A stretch of DNA of 64,000 bases. It comes from Vulcaniibacterium gelatinicum. GTDB lineage: Bacteria; Pseudomonadota; Gammaproteobacteria; Xanthomonadales; Xanthomonadaceae. The stretch spans positions 124,001 through 188,000 of the forward strand of contig NZ_VNKO01000001.1 of assembly GCF_008033445.1 (NCBI RefSeq), given 5' to 3'. Shown here piece after piece: positions 1-15,779 of this stretch (position 1 is the first letter of the stretch; the number at the start of each line of letters is the position of its first letter). The notes below the pieces were generated by a model. The model did no database searches and was not told the origin of the DNA. It saw only the letters and a program-made list of their open reading frames with translations. The position numbers were made by a program, and so were the translations under genes.

Positions 1-766
1 CGCGCGCGTCGCCGTCGGTCTTGGTCAGGACCACGCCGGTCAGCGGCAGCGCCTCGGCGAAGTGCTTGGCCGTGACCGCGGCGTCCTGGCCGGTCATCGA
101 GTCCACCACGAACAGGGTCTCGACCGGCTGCACCGCGGCATGCAGGGCCTTGATCTCGGCCATCATCGCCGCGTCGATCGAGGTGCGGCCGGCGGTGTCC
201 ACGATCAGCACGTCCACGTAGGAGCGGCGCGCGTCCTCGATCGCGGCGCGCACGATCGCCTCCGGCTTCTGCGCCGGATCCGACGGGAAGAACAGCACGT
301 CCACCTGCTGCGCCAGGGTCCTGAGCTGCTCGATCGCGGCCGGGCGGTACACGTCGGCGCTGACCACCATCACCTTCTTCCTGCGGCGCTCCTTGAGGTG
401 CTTGGCGAGCTTGGCGACGGTGGTGGTCTTGCCCGCGCCCTGCAGGCCGGCCATCAGGATCACCGCCGGCGGGGCGACGTTGAGGTTCAGGTCCGCGGCC
501 TGCGCGCCCATCACCGTGGTCAGCTCGTCGCGCACCACCCGGATCAGGGCCTGGCCCGGGGTCAGCGACTTCAGCACTTCCTGGCCGACCGCGCGCACCT
601 TGATCCGCTCGATCAGGGCCTGCACCACCGGCAGCGCCACGTCGGCCTCGAGCAGGGCGATGCGCACCTCGCGCAGCGATTCGCGGATGTTCTCCTCGGT
701 CAGCCGGCCGCGGCCGCGCAGGCGCTCGATGGTGCCGGACAGGCGCTGGGTGAGGGATTCGAACAT
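1..766 (-). CDS. ffh: Signal recognition particle protein Ffh, 3' end outside window
   Basis: This is the protein subunit of the signal recognition particle, the GTPase that with 4.5S RNA and FtsY delivers nascent membrane proteins to the Sec translocon. About 255 N-terminal codons are visible, starting MFESLTQRLSGTIERL. They hold the helical N domain and most of the G domain: the P-loop GLQGAGKTT (DNA about 421-455), DTAGR near 190, and TKTDGDAR at the very edge. The rest of the G domain and the methionine-rich M domain lie beyond position 1, so it is cut by the window and not a pseudogene. It is divergent from the YpjD-like gene, an arrangement common in gammaproteobacteria. Confidence 0.96.
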   Translation of the reverse strand, partial: MFESLTQRLSGTIERLRGRGRLTEENIRESLREVRIALLEADVALPVVQALIERIKVRAVGQEVLKSLTPGQALIRVVRDELTTVMGAQAADLNLNVAPPAVILMAGLQGAGKTTTVAKLAKHLKERRRKKVMVVSADVYRPAAIEQLRTLAQQVDVLFFPSDPAQKPEAIVRAAIEDARRSYVDVLIVDTAGRTSIDAAMMAEIKALHAAVQPVETLFVVDSMTGQDAAVTAKHFAEALPLTGVVLTKTDGDAR

Positions 767-847
767 TGCGGCGGGGGAGGGTCGGGGAAAGAAGGGAAAT
801 TGTACCGGGCTTCCTCCCCCGGCCCGCCCCTGTGCGACACTTCGCCG

Positions 848-1636
848 ATGACAATCGTTCTCATCGCCGAGGGGTTGTACCTGGCCGCGGCCGGGTTGCT
901 GGCCGCGGGCGTGCGCCGCGATCCGGAGCGGCAGGCGCGCGCCTGGCTGCTGCCGGCCGTGGCCGCCGTGGCCCTGCATGCCGCCGCGCATGCCGCCGGC
1001 TGGCGCGAGGACGGCGGGCTCGACCTGCATTTCTTCGCCGCGCTGTCGCTGGTGGGCCTGGGCATGGCCGCGCTGACCACGCTCTACGGCGCGCGCGGCC
1101 GGATGGCGGCGCTGGGCGTGGTCACGTTCCCGGTCGCCGCCGCCTCGCTGCTGGCCTGGGCGCTGGCCGGGCCCGCCCCGGGCGAGGCGCTGGGCTGGCG
1201 CCTGCAACTGCACGCCTGGTCGGCGCTGCTGGCCTACGCCACGCTCGCGGTCGCGGCGCTGCTGGCCGGGCTGCTGTGGGCGCAGGAGCGCGCGCTGCGC
1301 CGGCGCGAGTTCCATCCCTGGCTGCGCGCGCTGCCGCCGCTGGTGCAACTCGAATCGCTGCTGCTGCGCACCATCGCGGTCGGCTTCGCCCTGCTCACCG
1401 CCACCCTGCTGACCGGGGTGCTGTTCGTGGAGAACCTGCTGGCCCAGCACCTGGTGCACAAGACCGTGCTCAGCGTGCTGTCGTGGCTCGCCTTCGGCGC
1501 GCTGCTGTGGGGCCGCTGGCGCCACGGCTGGCGCGGCCGCACCGCGGTGCGCTGGACCCTGCTGGCGATGGCGCTGCTGGTGCTCGCGTTCTTCGGCAGC
1601 AAGTTCGTGCTGGAGCTGGTGCTGGGGCGGACCTAG
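848..1636 (+). CDS. ypjD: YpjD/CcsA-family inner membrane protein
   Basis: The 262-residue protein is almost entirely hydrophobic, with about eight predicted membrane segments. It resembles the cytochrome c assembly (CcsA/HemX-like) family, as in the YpjD protein encoded next to ffh in many gammaproteobacteria. The family's His/Trp-rich segment is visible as LHAWSALLAYATLAV around residues 120-135. The exact role is unknown, and direct haem handling is only inferred from the family. The start MTIVLIAEGLYL was chosen because upstream codons of the same open frame are antisense to ffh. It is divergent from ffh and convergent with radA, 22 bp from its stop. Confidence 0.85.
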   Translation: MTIVLIAEGLYLAAAGLLAAGVRRDPERQARAWLLPAVAAVALHAAAHAAGWREDGGLDLHFFAALSLVGLGMAALTTLYGARGRMAALGVVTFPVAAASLLAWALAGPAPGEALGWRLQLHAWSALLAYATLAVAALLAGLLWAQERALRRREFHPWLRALPPLVQLESLLLRTIAVGFALLTATLLTGVLFVENLLAQHLVHKTVLSVLSWLAFGALLWGRWRHGWRGRTAVRWTLLAMALLVLAFFGSKFVLELVLGRT

Positions 1637-1658
1637 CGCAGGCCCTGCCCCGCGGCGC

Positions 1659-3056
<1,398 letters not shown>

Positions 3057-3142
3057 CGGGGCGAGTCGCGCGTGTAGTCGGTATGCGTCGAGGATAACGG
3101 AGCGCGTCGCAGGAACTGAGATGCGGCGTGTCCGCCGACCCC

Positions 3143-3174
3143 AAAAAGCGACAGGCCCGCACTGGGCGGGCCTG
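3143..3174 (-). terminator. Rho-independent terminator after tRNA-Thr
   Basis: A 9-bp GC-rich stem (3152-3160 with 3166-3174) closes a 5-base loop. On the minus strand it is followed by TCG and then a T-rich run at 3147-3143. It lies about 70 bp downstream of the leftward tRNA-Thr and upstream of radA. Confidence 0.75.
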
Positions 3175-3241
3175 CGGGGACCGGGAGGCATGGCGGCCTT
3201 CGGTCGGGGGGTGCGGGCGGTGGTCACCGACCGAACGGACG

Positions 3242-3317
3242 TGGTGCCGGAAATAGGATTCGAACCTACGACCTACGCATTACGAATGCGCCGCTCTACC
3301 AGCTGAGCTATTCCGGC
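3242..3317 (-). tRNA. tRNA-Thr (anticodon CGT)
   Basis: The 76-nt gene has an encoded CCA end. The acceptor stem is GCCGGAA/TTCCGGC, the D arm contains GCTCAGCTGGTAGAGC, and the T arm contains GGTTCGAATCC. The anticodon stem is GCGCA/TGCGT with loop TTCGTAA, so positions 34-36 read CGT and decode ACG (Thr). It sits just downstream of ispH on the same strand. Confidence 0.97.
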
Positions 3318-3363
3318 GGGTTCCTTGGGCGGGCCGGCGGGGCCGGGGCCTGCGGGGAGGCAG

Positions 3364-3392
3364 ATTCTAGCGGGTTTGGCTCAACCGACCAA
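3364..3392 (-). promoter_or_regulatory. Candidate sigma-70 promoter for tRNA-Thr
   Basis: On the minus strand TTGGTC (3392-3387) and TAGAAT (3369-3364) are separated by 17 bp, about 47 bp before the tRNA. The -35 lies inside the last codons of ispH. It was read by eye; the -10 is good and the -35 moderate. Confidence 0.45.
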
Positions 3393-4331
3393 CTGCACCC
3401 GCAGTTCCTTCGGCAGGGCGAAGACCATGTCCTCGGGCTCGCCGTGCAGTTCGCGCACGGCGCCGGCGCCGAGTTCGCGCAGGCGCTGGAGCACGCCCTG
3501 CACCAGCACCTCGGGGGCGGAGGCGCCGGCGGTGACGCCAATGCAGCGGCGGCCCTCGGCCCAGCGCGGGTCAATGCCCTCGGCGCCATCGATGAGGTGC
3601 GCCTCCACGCCTTCGCGCTCGGCCAGCTCGCGCAGGCGGTTGGAGTTGGAGCTGTTGGGCGAGCCCACCACCAGCACCAGGTCGCAGTGCCGGGCGAGTT
3701 CGCGCACGGCGTCCTGGCGGTTCTGGGTGGCGTAGCAGATGTCGTCGTTCTTCGGGCCCTGGATCGCGGGGTACTTGTGGCGCAGGGCGGCGATGATCTC
3801 GCGGGTGTCGTCCACCGAGAGCGTGGTCTGGGTGGTGTAGGCGCAATGCTCGGGCTGCGGCAGGGCGAGCGCGGCGACGTCGTCCAGGTCCTCGACCAGG
3901 AAGATGCGGCCGGGGCCGGCCTCCGCGTTCCACTGCCCCATCGTGCCCTCGACCTCGGGGTGGCCGGCGTGGCCGATCAGGACCATGTCGCGGCCGGCGC
4001 GGCACTGGCGCGCGACTTCCAGGTGCACCTTGGTCACCAGCGGGCAGGTGGCGTCGAACACCTTCAGGCCGCGGCGCGCGGCCTCGGCGCGCACCGCCTG
4101 CGAGACGCCGTGGGCGGAGAAGATCACGGTGGCGCCGTCGGGCACCTCGTCGAGTTCCTCGACGAAGATCGCGCCGCGGTTGCGCAGGTCCTCGACCACG
4201 TAGCGGTTGTGCACGACCTCGTGGCGCACGTAGATCGGCGCGCCGAGCAGCTCGATGGCGCGCTTGACGATCTCGATCGCACGGTCCACGCCGGCGCAGA
4301 AACCGCGGGGGTTGGCGAGAAGGACTTCCAT
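3381..4331 (-). CDS. ispH: 4-hydroxy-3-methylbut-2-enyl diphosphate reductase
   Basis: IspH is the last enzyme of the MEP pathway: it reduces HMBPP to IPP and DMAPP with a [4Fe-4S] cluster. The 316-residue protein starts [14 protein letters not shown], with the first cluster cysteine in GFCAG. The second is in [11 protein letters not shown] and the third in [16 protein letters not shown] longer frame reading through [11 protein letters not shown] was rejected because [10 protein letters not shown] matches family N termini. It is the last protein gene of the leftward murJ-ribF-ileS-lspA-ispH group, 40 bp after lspA, a neighbour also seen in E. coli. Confidence 0.97.
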   Translation of the reverse strand: MEVLLANPRGFCAGVDRAIEIVKRAIELLGAPIYVRHEVVHNRYVVEDLRNRGAIFVEELDEVPDGATVIFSAHGVSQAVRAEAARRGLKVFDATCPLVTKVHLEVARQCRAGRDMVLIGHAGHPEVEGTMGQWNAEAGPGRIFLVEDLDDVAALALPQPEHCAYTTQTTLSVDDTREIIAALRHKYPAIQGPKNDDICYATQNRQDAVRELARHCDLVLVVGSPNSSNSNRLRELAEREGVEAHLIDGAEGIDPRWAEGRRCIGVTAGASAPEVLVQGVLQRLRELGAGAVRELHGEPEDMVFALPKELRVQLVG

Positions 4332-4371
4332 CGGCGGGATTCTACTCCTGCGGTGGCGGGGCAAGGCCGCC

Positions 4372-4863
4372 CTACGGCTTGCCGGGCCTGGCGAACAGGC
4401 CGAACAGGGCGATGCCGACCGCGCCGGCCACGATCGCCGCGTCGGCGACGTTGAACGCGGGCCAGTACCAGTCGCGCCAGTACCACTGCACGAAATCCAC
4501 CACGTGGCCGTGGCGCAGCCGGTCCACGACGTTGCCGAGCGCGCCGCCGATCACCAGCGCGAACGGCAGCGCGGTCTTCCAGTCGCCGCGCCGGGTGCGC
4601 GCGAGCCAGTACGCGAGCAGGCCGCTGATCGCCAGCGCCAGGCCGATGAAGAACCAGTGCTGCCAGCCGCCGGCATCGCTCAGGAAGCTGAACGCGGCGC
4701 CGGTGTTGTAGGTGCGGTACCAGTTCCAGAAGCCCTCGATCACCGGGATCGGGGTGTATTCCGGCAGTTCGGCCAGCACCCAGGCCTTGGTCCACTGGTC
4801 GAGCACGAAGACCACCGCCGAGAGCAGCAGCCAGGGCAGCGCGTTGGGGGTCGTCCTGCGCAT
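4372..4863 (-). CDS. lspA: Lipoprotein signal peptidase
   Basis: LspA is the inner-membrane aspartyl peptidase (signal peptidase II) that cleaves prolipoprotein signal peptides ahead of the lipidated cysteine. The 163-residue protein has four membrane segments. Both catalytic aspartate motifs are present: [15 protein letters not shown] and FNVADAAI. The start codon lies 2 bp after the ileS stop, so the two are probably translationally linked. One substrate in this window would be the lipoprotein PstS at 25.2 kb. Confidence 0.96.
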   Translation of the reverse strand: MRRTTPNALPWLLLSAVVFVLDQWTKAWVLAELPEYTPIPVIEGFWNWYRTYNTGAAFSFLSDAGGWQHWFFIGLALAISGLLAYWLARTRRGDWKTALPFALVIGGALGNVVDRLRHGHVVDFVQWYWRDWYWPAFNVADAAIVAGAVGIALFGLFARPGKP

Positions 4864-4865
4864 GC

Positions 4866-7706
4866 TCAGAACCACCGCCGCGTCTCGCCCGGGCCGTCCA
4901 CGTTCGACACGCAGCGCCGGCACAGCTCCGGATGCGCCGGCACGCTGCCGACGTCGGCGCGGTGGTGCCAGCAGCGCACGCACTTGGGCTTCTGCGTCGG
5001 CGCGGCGGCGACGGCGATCTCGGTGGCGGCATCGTCGGCGACCAGGTGCACGTCGCCGCTGATGAACAGGAAGCGCAGCTCCTCCAGCAGCGGCGCCAGC
5101 CAGTTCTGGTCGGCCACGCCGCAGCGCAGGGTGATCTCGGCCTCGAGCGCGGCGCCGATCGCGCCGTCGGCGCGCATCGGTTCGAGCACCCGCGTCACCT
5201 GCTCGCGCAGCGCCAGCAGGCGCTCGAAGTCGGCCGGCAGCAACGGGCCGTCCTCGAGCGGGGCCAGGCCGTCGTACCAGGTCTCGAACAGCACGTTGCC
5301 GGAGCGTTCGCCCGGCATGTGCCGCCACATCTCGTCGGCGGTGAACGCCAGCACCGGCGCGATCCAGCGCACGAAGCCTTCCGCGATCCGGTACATCGCG
5401 CTCTGCGCCGAGCGGCGCCCGCGCGAGTCCTCCGGCATGGTGTAGAGCCGGTCCTTGGTGACGTCCAGGTACAGCGCGCCGAGGTCCACGCTGCAGAAGT
5501 TGCCCAGCGCCTGCACCACCTCGGCGAAGTCGTAGCGCTCGTAGGCGGACACGATCCGGCGCTGCAGGTCCCAGGCGCGGTGCACGATCCAGCGGTCGAG
5601 CGCGACCATGCCCTCGGGCGGGCACAGGTGGCGCGCCGGGTCGAAGCCGTGCAGGTTGCCGAGCAGGAAGCGCGCGGTGTTGCGGATGCGGCGGTACACG
5701 TCGCCGGTGCGCTTGAGGATCTCGTCCGACACCGACATCTCGTGCCGGTAGTCGGTGGAGGCGATCCACAGCCGCAGCACGTCGGCGCCCATCGCGCCGA
5801 TCACCTTCTGCGGCTCGACCACGTTGCCGAGCGACTTCGACATCTTCTTGCCCTGCGCGTCCACGGTGAAGCCGTGGGTCAGCACCTGGCGGTACGCGGC
5901 CGCGCCGTCCATCGCCACCGCGGTGAGCAGCGAGGACTGGAACCAGCCGCGGTGCTGGTCGGAGCCCTCCAGGTACAGGTCGGCGGGCTTGGACAGGCCG
6001 TCGTCGGCGCGTCGGGCGAGCACGCATTCGTGGCTGACGCCGGAGTCGAACCAGACGTCGAGGATGTCGGTGGTCTTCTCGTACTGCGCGGCCTCCGCGC
6101 CGAGCAGTTCGACCGGGTCGAGCGCGTACCACGCGTCCACCCCGCCCTGCTCGATGCGTTCGGCGACGCGGCGCATCAACGCCGGCGTGTCCGGATGCGG
6201 CTCGCCGCTCTCGCGGTGCACGAACAGCGCGAGCGGCACGCCCCAGGTGCGCTGGCGCGAGATGCACCAGTCGGGACGGCCCTCCACCATCGCCTCGATC
6301 CGCGCCTGGCCCCAGTCCGGCACCCAGCCCACCTGGCCGATCGCGGCCAGCGCGTCGCGGCGCAGCCCGGCCTGTTCCATCGAGATGAACCACTGCGGGG
6401 TGGCGCGGAACGCCACCGGGGTCTTGTGCCGCCAGCAGTGCGGATAGCTGTGCTGCAGCGGTGCGTGCGCCAGCAGCGCGCCGTTTGCGCGCAGCACGCC
6501 GATCAGCAGCTCGTTCGCCTTCCAGATGTGCACGCCGGCCAGGGCCACGCCGTCGGCGGGCGGGGTGGACGGCAGGTAGGCGCCGCGTCCGTCCACCGGA
6601 TTGAGCTGGGCGGCGCCGTAGCGCTCGATCAGGCCGTAACGCTGGCCGACCGCGAAGTCCTCCTGGCCGTGGCCCGGCGCGGTGTGCACCGCGCCGGTGC
6701 CGTCCTCGGCCGAGACGTGCTCGCCGAGCGCGAGCGGGATCTCGCGTTCGGGATAGAACGGATGCTGCAGGCGATGGCCTTCCAGCTCGGTGCCGCTGGC
6801 GTAGCCGTGCACCTTCGCTTCCTCCACGCCGTAGCGGCGCAGCGCGCGCTCGGCGAGCGGCGCGGCCAGCACCAGCCACTGCCGCGCGCCGTCGCGCGGC
6901 GGGCCTTCCACCAGCGCGTATTCGAGGTCCGGGCCGAGCGTGACCGCCAGGCTCGCCGGCAGCGTCCACGGCGTGGTGGTCCAGATCGGCACCGCCACCG
7001 ACACGCCCTCCGGCAGGGCCACGCCGAAGGCCGCGGCCAGCGCCTGCGGCTGGCGCGCGCGATAGGCCACGTCGATCGCCGGCGAGGTGCGGTCGGCATA
7101 TTCGATCTCGGCCTCGGCCAGCGCCGAGCCGCAGTCGAAGCACCAGTGCACCGGCTTGACCCCGCGGGTCAGGTGCCCGCGCTCGACGATTCGCGCCAGC
7201 GAACGCACGATGTCCGCCTCGTAGCGGAAATCCATGGTCCGGTACGGGTTGTCCCAGTCGCCGATCACGCCCAGGCGCTTGAAGTCGCGGCGCTGGCCCT
7301 CGATCTGCTCCTGCGCGTATTCGCGGCACCTGGCGCGGAACGCGGCCGGGTCGAGCTTCTCGCCGACCTTGCCGAACTTCTTCTCCACCGCATGCTCGAT
7401 CGGCAGGCCGTGGCAGTCCCAGCCCGGCACGTAAGGCGCGTCGTAGCCCGACAGCAGCTTCGACCGGACCACGATGTCCTTGAGCACCTTGTTGACCGCG
7501 TGCCCGATGTGGATCGAGCCGTTGGCGTACGGCGGGCCGTCGTGCAGGACGAAGGTCGGCCGGCCGCGCACGCGCTCGCGGATGCGGGCGTACAGGCCCT
7601 CGGCCTCCCAGCGCGCGAGCGTCTCCGGCTCGCGCTTGGGCAGGTCGCCGCGCATCGGGAAATCGGTGGCAGGCAGGTGGATGGTGGCTTTGTAGTCGTG
7701 GCTCAC
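4866..7706 (-). CDS. ileS: Isoleucyl-tRNA synthetase
   Basis: This class I synthetase charges tRNA-Ile in the cytoplasm. The 946-residue protein has the HIGH-type motif [16 protein letters not shown], the large CP1 editing insertion, the KMSKS loop [12 protein letters not shown], and a C-terminal zinc finger (CVRCW ... CRRC). I chose the GTG start at 7706 ([12 protein letters not shown]) because it overlaps the ribF stop as GTGA, a typical coupling; the upstream in-frame extension is low complexity and antisense-like. In-frame stretches of the opposite strand are long here but are only shadows. Confidence 0.97.
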   Translation of the reverse strand: MSHDYKATIHLPATDFPMRGDLPKREPETLARWEAEGLYARIRERVRGRPTFVLHDGPPYANGSIHIGHAVNKVLKDIVVRSKLLSGYDAPYVPGWDCHGLPIEHAVEKKFGKVGEKLDPAAFRARCREYAQEQIEGQRRDFKRLGVIGDWDNPYRTMDFRYEADIVRSLARIVERGHLTRGVKPVHWCFDCGSALAEAEIEYADRTSPAIDVAYRARQPQALAAAFGVALPEGVSVAVPIWTTTPWTLPASLAVTLGPDLEYALVEGPPRDGARQWLVLAAPLAERALRRYGVEEAKVHGYASGTELEGHRLQHPFYPEREIPLALGEHVSAEDGTGAVHTAPGHGQEDFAVGQRYGLIERYGAAQLNPVDGRGAYLPSTPPADGVALAGVHIWKANELLIGVLRANGALLAHAPLQHSYPHCWRHKTPVAFRATPQWFISMEQAGLRRDALAAIGQVGWVPDWGQARIEAMVEGRPDWCISRQRTWGVPLALFVHRESGEPHPDTPALMRRVAERIEQGGVDAWYALDPVELLGAEAAQYEKTTDILDVWFDSGVSHECVLARRADDGLSKPADLYLEGSDQHRGWFQSSLLTAVAMDGAAAYRQVLTHGFTVDAQGKKMSKSLGNVVEPQKVIGAMGADVLRLWIASTDYRHEMSVSDEILKRTGDVYRRIRNTARFLLGNLHGFDPARHLCPPEGMVALDRWIVHRAWDLQRRIVSAYERYDFAEVVQALGNFCSVDLGALYLDVTKDRLYTMPEDSRGRRSAQSAMYRIAEGFVRWIAPVLAFTADEMWRHMPGERSGNVLFETWYDGLAPLEDGPLLPADFERLLALREQVTRVLEPMRADGAIGAALEAEITLRCGVADQNWLAPLLEELRFLFISGDVHLVADDAATEIAVAAAPTQKPKCVRCWHHRADVGSVPAHPELCRRCVSNVDGPGETRRWF

Positions 7707-8653
7707 GCGTGGGCCCGTTGTGGTTCCAGTCCGAGCAGGCGCCGGGCGAGCGCGGCGTCCTGGTGCATCTGCGCGACCAGCGCAGGCAGCGATTCGAATT
7801 TCAGTTCGTCGCGCAGGCGGGCGACGAACTCGACCTCGATCCGGCGGCCGTACAGGTCGCCGTCGAAGTCGAACAGATGCGCCTCGAGCAGGTGCTCGCC
7901 GCCGCCCACCGTCGGCCGGGTGCCGAAGCTCGCCACCGCCGGCCACGGCTGCGCGCCGACGCCGTGCACGCGCGCGGCGAAGATGCCCGCCAGCGGCGGC
8001 GTGCGCCCGTCGAAGCGCAGGTTCGCGGTCGGATAGCCGAGGGTGCGGCCGAGGCGGTTGCCGAGCACCACCCGCCCGCCGATCGCGTACGGGCGGCCGA
8101 GCAGGCGCGCGACCTGCTCGAACGCGCCGGCCGCGAGCGCGGCGCGCACGCGCGTGGCCGACACGCGCTCGCCGTCCAGCGCCACCGGCGCGATCGCCTC
8201 GGCGCGGAAGCCGAGCCGGGCGCCGAGCGCCTGCAGCAGCGCCAGGTCACCCGCCCGCCCCTTGCCGAAGCGGAACTCGGGCCCGACCCACACCTCGCGC
8301 GCGCCGAGCCGGCCGACCAGCACGCGCTCGACGAAGTCCTCCGCGGTCATCGCCGCCAGCCGGGCGTCGAAACGCAGCAGCCCCACCACCTCGGCGCCGA
8401 GCGCGCGCAGGCCCTCGACCTTGGCCCGCGGCAGGGTCAGCCGCGGCGGCGGCGCGGCGGCGGCGAAGAATTCGCGCGGCAGCGGCTCGAAGCTCAGCGC
8501 CACCGTGGCCAGGCCGGCCGCACGCGCGCGCGCCGACGCGGCCCGCACCAGCGCCTGATGCCCGAGGTGCAGGCCATCGAAGGCGCCGATGCAGACCACG
8601 CTGCCCTGGGGGCACAAGGGCCCGCCCTCGACGTCACGGAACAGCCTGCGCAT
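7703..8653 (-). CDS. ribF: Bifunctional riboflavin kinase / FAD synthetase
   Basis: RibF phosphorylates riboflavin to FMN and adenylates FMN to FAD. The 316-residue protein has an N-terminal nucleotidyltransferase domain with [14 protein letters not shown]. The C-terminal riboflavin kinase domain begins around [18 protein letters not shown], with [18 protein letters not shown] was chosen as start; the longer frame reaches back into murJ. It lies 25 bp downstream of murJ and overlaps ileS by 3 bp. No FMN riboswitch fits in so short a gap. Confidence 0.96.
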   Translation of the reverse strand: MRRLFRDVEGGPLCPQGSVVCIGAFDGLHLGHQALVRAASARARAAGLATVALSFEPLPREFFAAAAPPPRLTLPRAKVEGLRALGAEVVGLLRFDARLAAMTAEDFVERVLVGRLGAREVWVGPEFRFGKGRAGDLALLQALGARLGFRAEAIAPVALDGERVSATRVRAALAAGAFEQVARLLGRPYAIGGRVVLGNRLGRTLGYPTANLRFDGRTPPLAGIFAARVHGVGAQPWPAVASFGTRPTVGGGEHLLEAHLFDFDGDLYGRRIEVEFVARLRDELKFESLPALVAQMHQDAALARRLLGLEPQRAHA

Positions 8654-8678
8654 GGAACCTTGCAGTATAGGGGCGAAT

Positions 8679-10235
8679 TCAGTGGCGCAGGTCGCGCGGA
8701 CGCAGGCCGAGCGCGAACAGGGTGGCGGCATAGACCAGCGCCCCGGCGCCGATCACGGCCAGCAGCCAGCACCAGCGCCACAGCCCGTGCAGGGCGTTCC
8801 AGTCGCCCACCCAGCCGCGCAGCGCCCACACCGCCAGCGCCATCGCCGTGCAGCCGCCCACGAGCTGGAGCGCGAACCGTCCCCAGCCCGGCTGCGGCCG
8901 GTACAGCCCGTCCCGGCGCAGCGCGCGCCACAGCAGCCAGGCGTTGACGATCCCGGCGAGCGCGGTCGCCAGGGCGATGCCGGTGTGCGCGCCCGGCACC
9001 CGGAACCACCACAGCGGCGTGGTCAGGGCGATGGTGAGCAGCACGTTGGCGACCACCGTCGTCACCGCCGCGCGCATCGGCGTCCGGGTGTCCTGGCGCG
9101 CGAAGAACGCCGGCGAGAGCACCTTGGTCAGCATGAACGCGGGAATGCCCAGGCTCATCGCCGCCAGGCTGAGCGAGGCCATCTGCGTGTCGTGCGCGGT
9201 GAACCGGCCGTAGTGGTACACCGCCGAGGTCGCCGGCCCGGCGAGCAGGAACAGGCCGAGCGCGGCCGGCACGCCCAGCAGCAGCGCCAGGCGCAGGCCC
9301 CAGTCCAGCGCCGCGCCGTAGCCGTCCGCGTCGGTGGCCGCGTGTCGGCGCGACAGGTGCGGCAGGATCACCGTGCCGATCGCCACGCCGAACAATCCGA
9401 GCGGAAACTCGACCAGGCGGTCCGAGAGATACAGCCAGGTCTGGCTGCCGGTGACCAGCAACGAGGCGAACACCGTGCCCACCAGCAGGTTGAGCTGCGC
9501 CACCGAGGACGAGAACAGCGTCGGCAGCATCAGCCGCGCCACGCGGCGCACGTCGGGATGGGCGAAGCCCGGTTTCAGCCGCGGCCGCAGCCCGAGCCGC
9601 CCCAGCGCCGGCCACAGCACCGCCAGCTGCAGCACGCCGGCCAGCAGCACGCCCCAGGCCAGCGCCTTCACCGGCTCGGCGAAGTGCGGCGCCGCCCACA
9701 GCATGGCCGCGATCACCACCAGGTTGTGCAGCACCGGCGTCACCGCCGGCAGCGCGAACCGGCCGAAGCTGTTCAGCACCGAGGCCACCAGCGCCATCAG
9801 CGAGATGAACAGCAGGTACGGGAAGGTGATGCGCAGCATCTGCGCGATCAGCGCGAACTTCTCCGGCTCGTCCAGCGACCCCGGCGCGAACACCGCCGCG
9901 ACCGCCGGCGCCGCCAGCATCCCGATCCCCACCACCACCAGCACCACCGCGAACAGGGCGCCGGCCATGCGGTCTATGAACTCGCGCAACGCGGCCTGGT
10001 CGCCGCGCTCGCGCAGCTCGTTGAGGACCGGCACGAAGGCCATCTGCATCGAGCCCTCGGCGAAGATCCGGCGCAGGTAGTTCGGGATCCGGTAGGCGAT
10101 CACGAACGCGTCCATCGCCAGCGAGGCGCCGAACAGCCGCGCCTGGAGCATGTCGCGGGCGAAGCCGGCCAGGCGCGAGAGGAAGGTCATCGCGCTGAAC
10201 ACCGAGGTCGAGCGCAGCAGTCCGTGCCGGCTCAT
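8679..10235 (-). CDS. murJ: Lipid II flippase MurJ
   Basis: MurJ is the MOP-superfamily flippase that moves lipid II across the inner membrane for peptidoglycan synthesis. The 518-residue, highly hydrophobic protein fits about 14 membrane segments. It has the conserved N-terminal region [18 protein letters not shown] and the [15 protein letters not shown] segment. It is the first gene of the leftward operon and divergent from rpsT, an order frequent in gammaproteobacteria. Confidence 0.96.
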   Translation of the reverse strand: MSRHGLLRSTSVFSAMTFLSRLAGFARDMLQARLFGASLAMDAFVIAYRIPNYLRRIFAEGSMQMAFVPVLNELRERGDQAALREFIDRMAGALFAVVLVVVGIGMLAAPAVAAVFAPGSLDEPEKFALIAQMLRITFPYLLFISLMALVASVLNSFGRFALPAVTPVLHNLVVIAAMLWAAPHFAEPVKALAWGVLLAGVLQLAVLWPALGRLGLRPRLKPGFAHPDVRRVARLMLPTLFSSSVAQLNLLVGTVFASLLVTGSQTWLYLSDRLVEFPLGLFGVAIGTVILPHLSRRHAATDADGYGAALDWGLRLALLLGVPAALGLFLLAGPATSAVYHYGRFTAHDTQMASLSLAAMSLGIPAFMLTKVLSPAFFARQDTRTPMRAAVTTVVANVLLTIALTTPLWWFRVPGAHTGIALATALAGIVNAWLLWRALRRDGLYRPQPGWGRFALQLVGGCTAMALAVWALRGWVGDWNALHGLWRWCWLLAVIGAGALVYAATLFALGLRPRDLRH

Positions 10236-10300
10236 GCCGCCCCTCCGCCGCCCGGCGCGCGCCCGGTCCCGCCGAGGCCGGGGCGCCCGCGCCCCCTGGT

Positions 10301-10329
10301 TTGACTCAACATCTTGAATCCCCTATGCT
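10301..10329 (+). promoter_or_regulatory. Sigma-70 promoter of rpsT
   Basis: TTGACT (10301-10306), a 17-bp spacer and TATGCT (10324-10329) are close to consensus. The element lies 40 bp before the rpsT start in the divergent murJ/rpsT gap. Confidence 0.8.
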
Positions 10330-10369
10330 TTCGGGTTCTTCGCTCCGCCCATTTTCCAGGATTCCAGAC

Positions 10370-10642
10370 GTGGCCAACATCAAGTCCGCCCAGAAGCGCG
10401 CCAGGCAGGCTGTCGTGCGCAATGCCCGCAACGCCAGCCAGCGCTCGATGCTGCGCACCGCCGTGAAGAAGGTGCTCAAGGCGATCGCGGCCAACGACGC
10501 CGCCGGGGCCCAGGCTGCCTTCGCCTCCGCCCAGCCGCTGCTCGACCGCTACAGCGCCCGCGGCCTGATCCACAAGAACAAGGCCGCCCGCCACAAGAGC
10601 CGGCTGATGGCCCGGATCAAGGCGCTGCAGTCCGCCGCCTGA
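10370..10642 (+). CDS. rpsT: 30S ribosomal protein S20
   Basis: S20 is a primary 16S rRNA-binding protein of the small subunit. The 90-residue, Lys/Arg/Ala-rich protein reads [18 protein letters not shown] and ends [11 protein letters not shown]. The GTG at 10370 is chosen because [10 protein letters not shown] is the family N terminus; an open frame from 10301 would start at the -35 box itself. Non-ATG starts are known for rpsT. It is monocistronic between its own promoter and a strong terminator. Confidence 0.95.
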   Translation: MANIKSAQKRARQAVVRNARNASQRSMLRTAVKKVLKAIAANDAAGAQAAFASAQPLLDRYSARGLIHKNKAARHKSRLMARIKALQSAA

Positions 10643-10664
10643 CCCCGCCCTCGCGGCGAGCGCG

Positions 10665-10691
10665 AAAAACCCGGCCTCGGCCGGGTTTTTT
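10665..10691. terminator. Bidirectional terminator between rpsT and obgE
   Basis: A GC stem (ACCCGGCC with GGCCGGGT) has a 2-base loop extension and is flanked by five A on the left and six T on the right. It can therefore stop both rightward rpsT and leftward obgE transcripts. Confidence 0.85.
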
Positions 10692-10709
10692 GTTGCCTGC
10701 CGGGCCGGC

Positions 10710-11915
<1,206 letters not shown>

Positions 11916-12176
11916 TTACGCCGTCGGGACGACGCTGACGGTGCGGCGCTTCTCGCGGCCCTTGGTGTCGAACTGGACCACGCCGTCCACGAGCGCGAAC
12001 AGGGTGTGGTCGCGGCCGAGGCCGACGCCGGGGCCGGCATGGAACTGGGTGCCGCGCTGACGGACGATGATGTTGCCGGCCTGCACCGCCTGGCCGCCGT
12101 ACAGCTTGACGCCGAGGTACTTCGGGTTGGAGTCGCGGCCGTTGCGCGAGGAACCTACGCCCTTCTTGTGTGCCAT
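11916..12176 (-). CDS. rpmA: 50S ribosomal protein L27
   Basis: L27 reaches toward the peptidyl-transferase centre of the large subunit. The 86-residue protein begins [20 protein letters not shown], the typical uncleaved N terminus of Gram-negative L27. It lies 12 bp after rplU in the usual rplU-rpmA pair. Confidence 0.97.
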   Translation of the reverse strand: MAHKKGVGSSRNGRDSNPKYLGVKLYGGQAVQAGNIIVRQRGTQFHAGPGVGLGRDHTLFALVDGVVQFDTKGREKRRTVSVVPTA

Positions 12177-12188
12177 GGCGGCTTCTCC

Positions 12189-12506
12189 TTACTTGCTGCC
12201 ACCGGCGATGCCGGTGATCTGGATTTCGGTGTAGTGCTGCCGGTGGCCCATCTGCTTGCGATGGTGCTTGCGGCGGCGGAACTTGACGATGCGCACCTTC
12301 TCGGCGCGGCCGTGGCCGACGACCTTGGCGGTGACGGTGGCGCCCTTCAGCGCGTCGCCGACCTTCACGCCCTCGCCGTCGCCCAGCATCAGGATGTCGT
12401 CGAAGGTGATCTCGCTGCCGGCTTCCGCGTCGAGCTTCTCGACGCGCAGCGTCTCACCCTGCATCACGCGGTACTGCTTGCCGCCGGTGACCAGAACTGC
12501 GTACAT
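12189..12506 (-). CDS. rplU: 50S ribosomal protein L21
   Basis: L21 binds 23S rRNA in the large subunit. The 105-residue protein starts [18 protein letters not shown] and has the conserved [19 protein letters not shown] segment near the C terminus. It is the first gene of the leftward rplU-rpmA operon, with a strong promoter about 65 bp upstream. Confidence 0.97.
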   Translation of the reverse strand: MYAVLVTGGKQYRVMQGETLRVEKLDAEAGSEITFDDILMLGDGEGVKVGDALKGATVTAKVVGHGRAEKVRIVKFRRRKHHRKQMGHRQHYTEIQITGIAGGSK

Positions 12507-12569
12507 GACCAGGCATTCCTCTGTAGTTATCGTGGTCGCCTGCCCGGCGGGAGCACGGGCAGAAGCGGA

Positions 12570-12599
12570 ATTGTAGGGGTTTCAGGGAGTTAGGGTCAA
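12570..12599 (-). promoter_or_regulatory. Sigma-70 promoter of rplU-rpmA
   Basis: On the minus strand TTGACC (12599-12594) and TACAAT (12575-12570) are separated by 18 bp, about 64 bp before the rplU start. Both boxes are near consensus. Confidence 0.78.
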
Positions 12600-12690
12600 C
12601 CGCGGGCGGGGCGGGTGGCGGGGGAGGCTGGTCGGCCTGGGGTCGGCCTGGGGCCGCCCCCCCAGGGCCGGTGTCATTGGCGGGGAGAGT

Positions 12691-12756
12691 GGTCGTCCCG
12701 GGCCCGGTATGCGGGGGAGCAACAGCTGAATGGATCCCGGCTTGCGCCGGGACGAC
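12691..12756. repeat. Intergenic palindromic repeat (GTCGTCCCGG type)
   Basis: This lies in the 396-bp gap between rplU and uvrA. The outer inverted repeat is GTCGTCCCGG (12692-12701) with CCGGGACGAC (12747-12756). An inner hairpin pairs CCCGGC (12736-12741) with GCCGGG (12746-12751). The inner motif TGGATCCCGGC...GCCGGGACGAC resembles dispersed extragenic palindromes seen in many proteobacteria. Only one copy is seen in this window. Apart from this and the two flanking promoters I see nothing else in the gap. Confidence 0.5.
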
Positions 12757-12834
12757 GAGTCCGGCCCCTCGCCCGGATGCATATGGATCGCAGTCCTCGA
12801 GACGCGGCCCGGTCAGAGTGGGTGTCGGTGCGAT

Positions 12835-12863
12835 TTGCCCCGCCCCGGCCGACTCGCTAGGCT
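12835..12863 (+). promoter_or_regulatory. Candidate promoter of uvrA
   Basis: TTGCCC (12835-12840), a 17-bp spacer and TAGGCT (12858-12863) lie 39 bp before the uvrA start. I found no convincing LexA box by eye. Confidence 0.55.
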
Positions 12864-12902
12864 GCACTGTTCCCCGTTCACCAGCCGGACACCCCCGATC
12901 CG

Positions 12903-15775
<2,873 letters not shown>

Positions 15776-15779
<4 letters not shown>

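Noticed and set aside
8654-8678. FMN riboswitch before ribF
   Set aside because: Only 25 bp separate murJ and ribF, too short for an RFN element, and no matching motif is seen.
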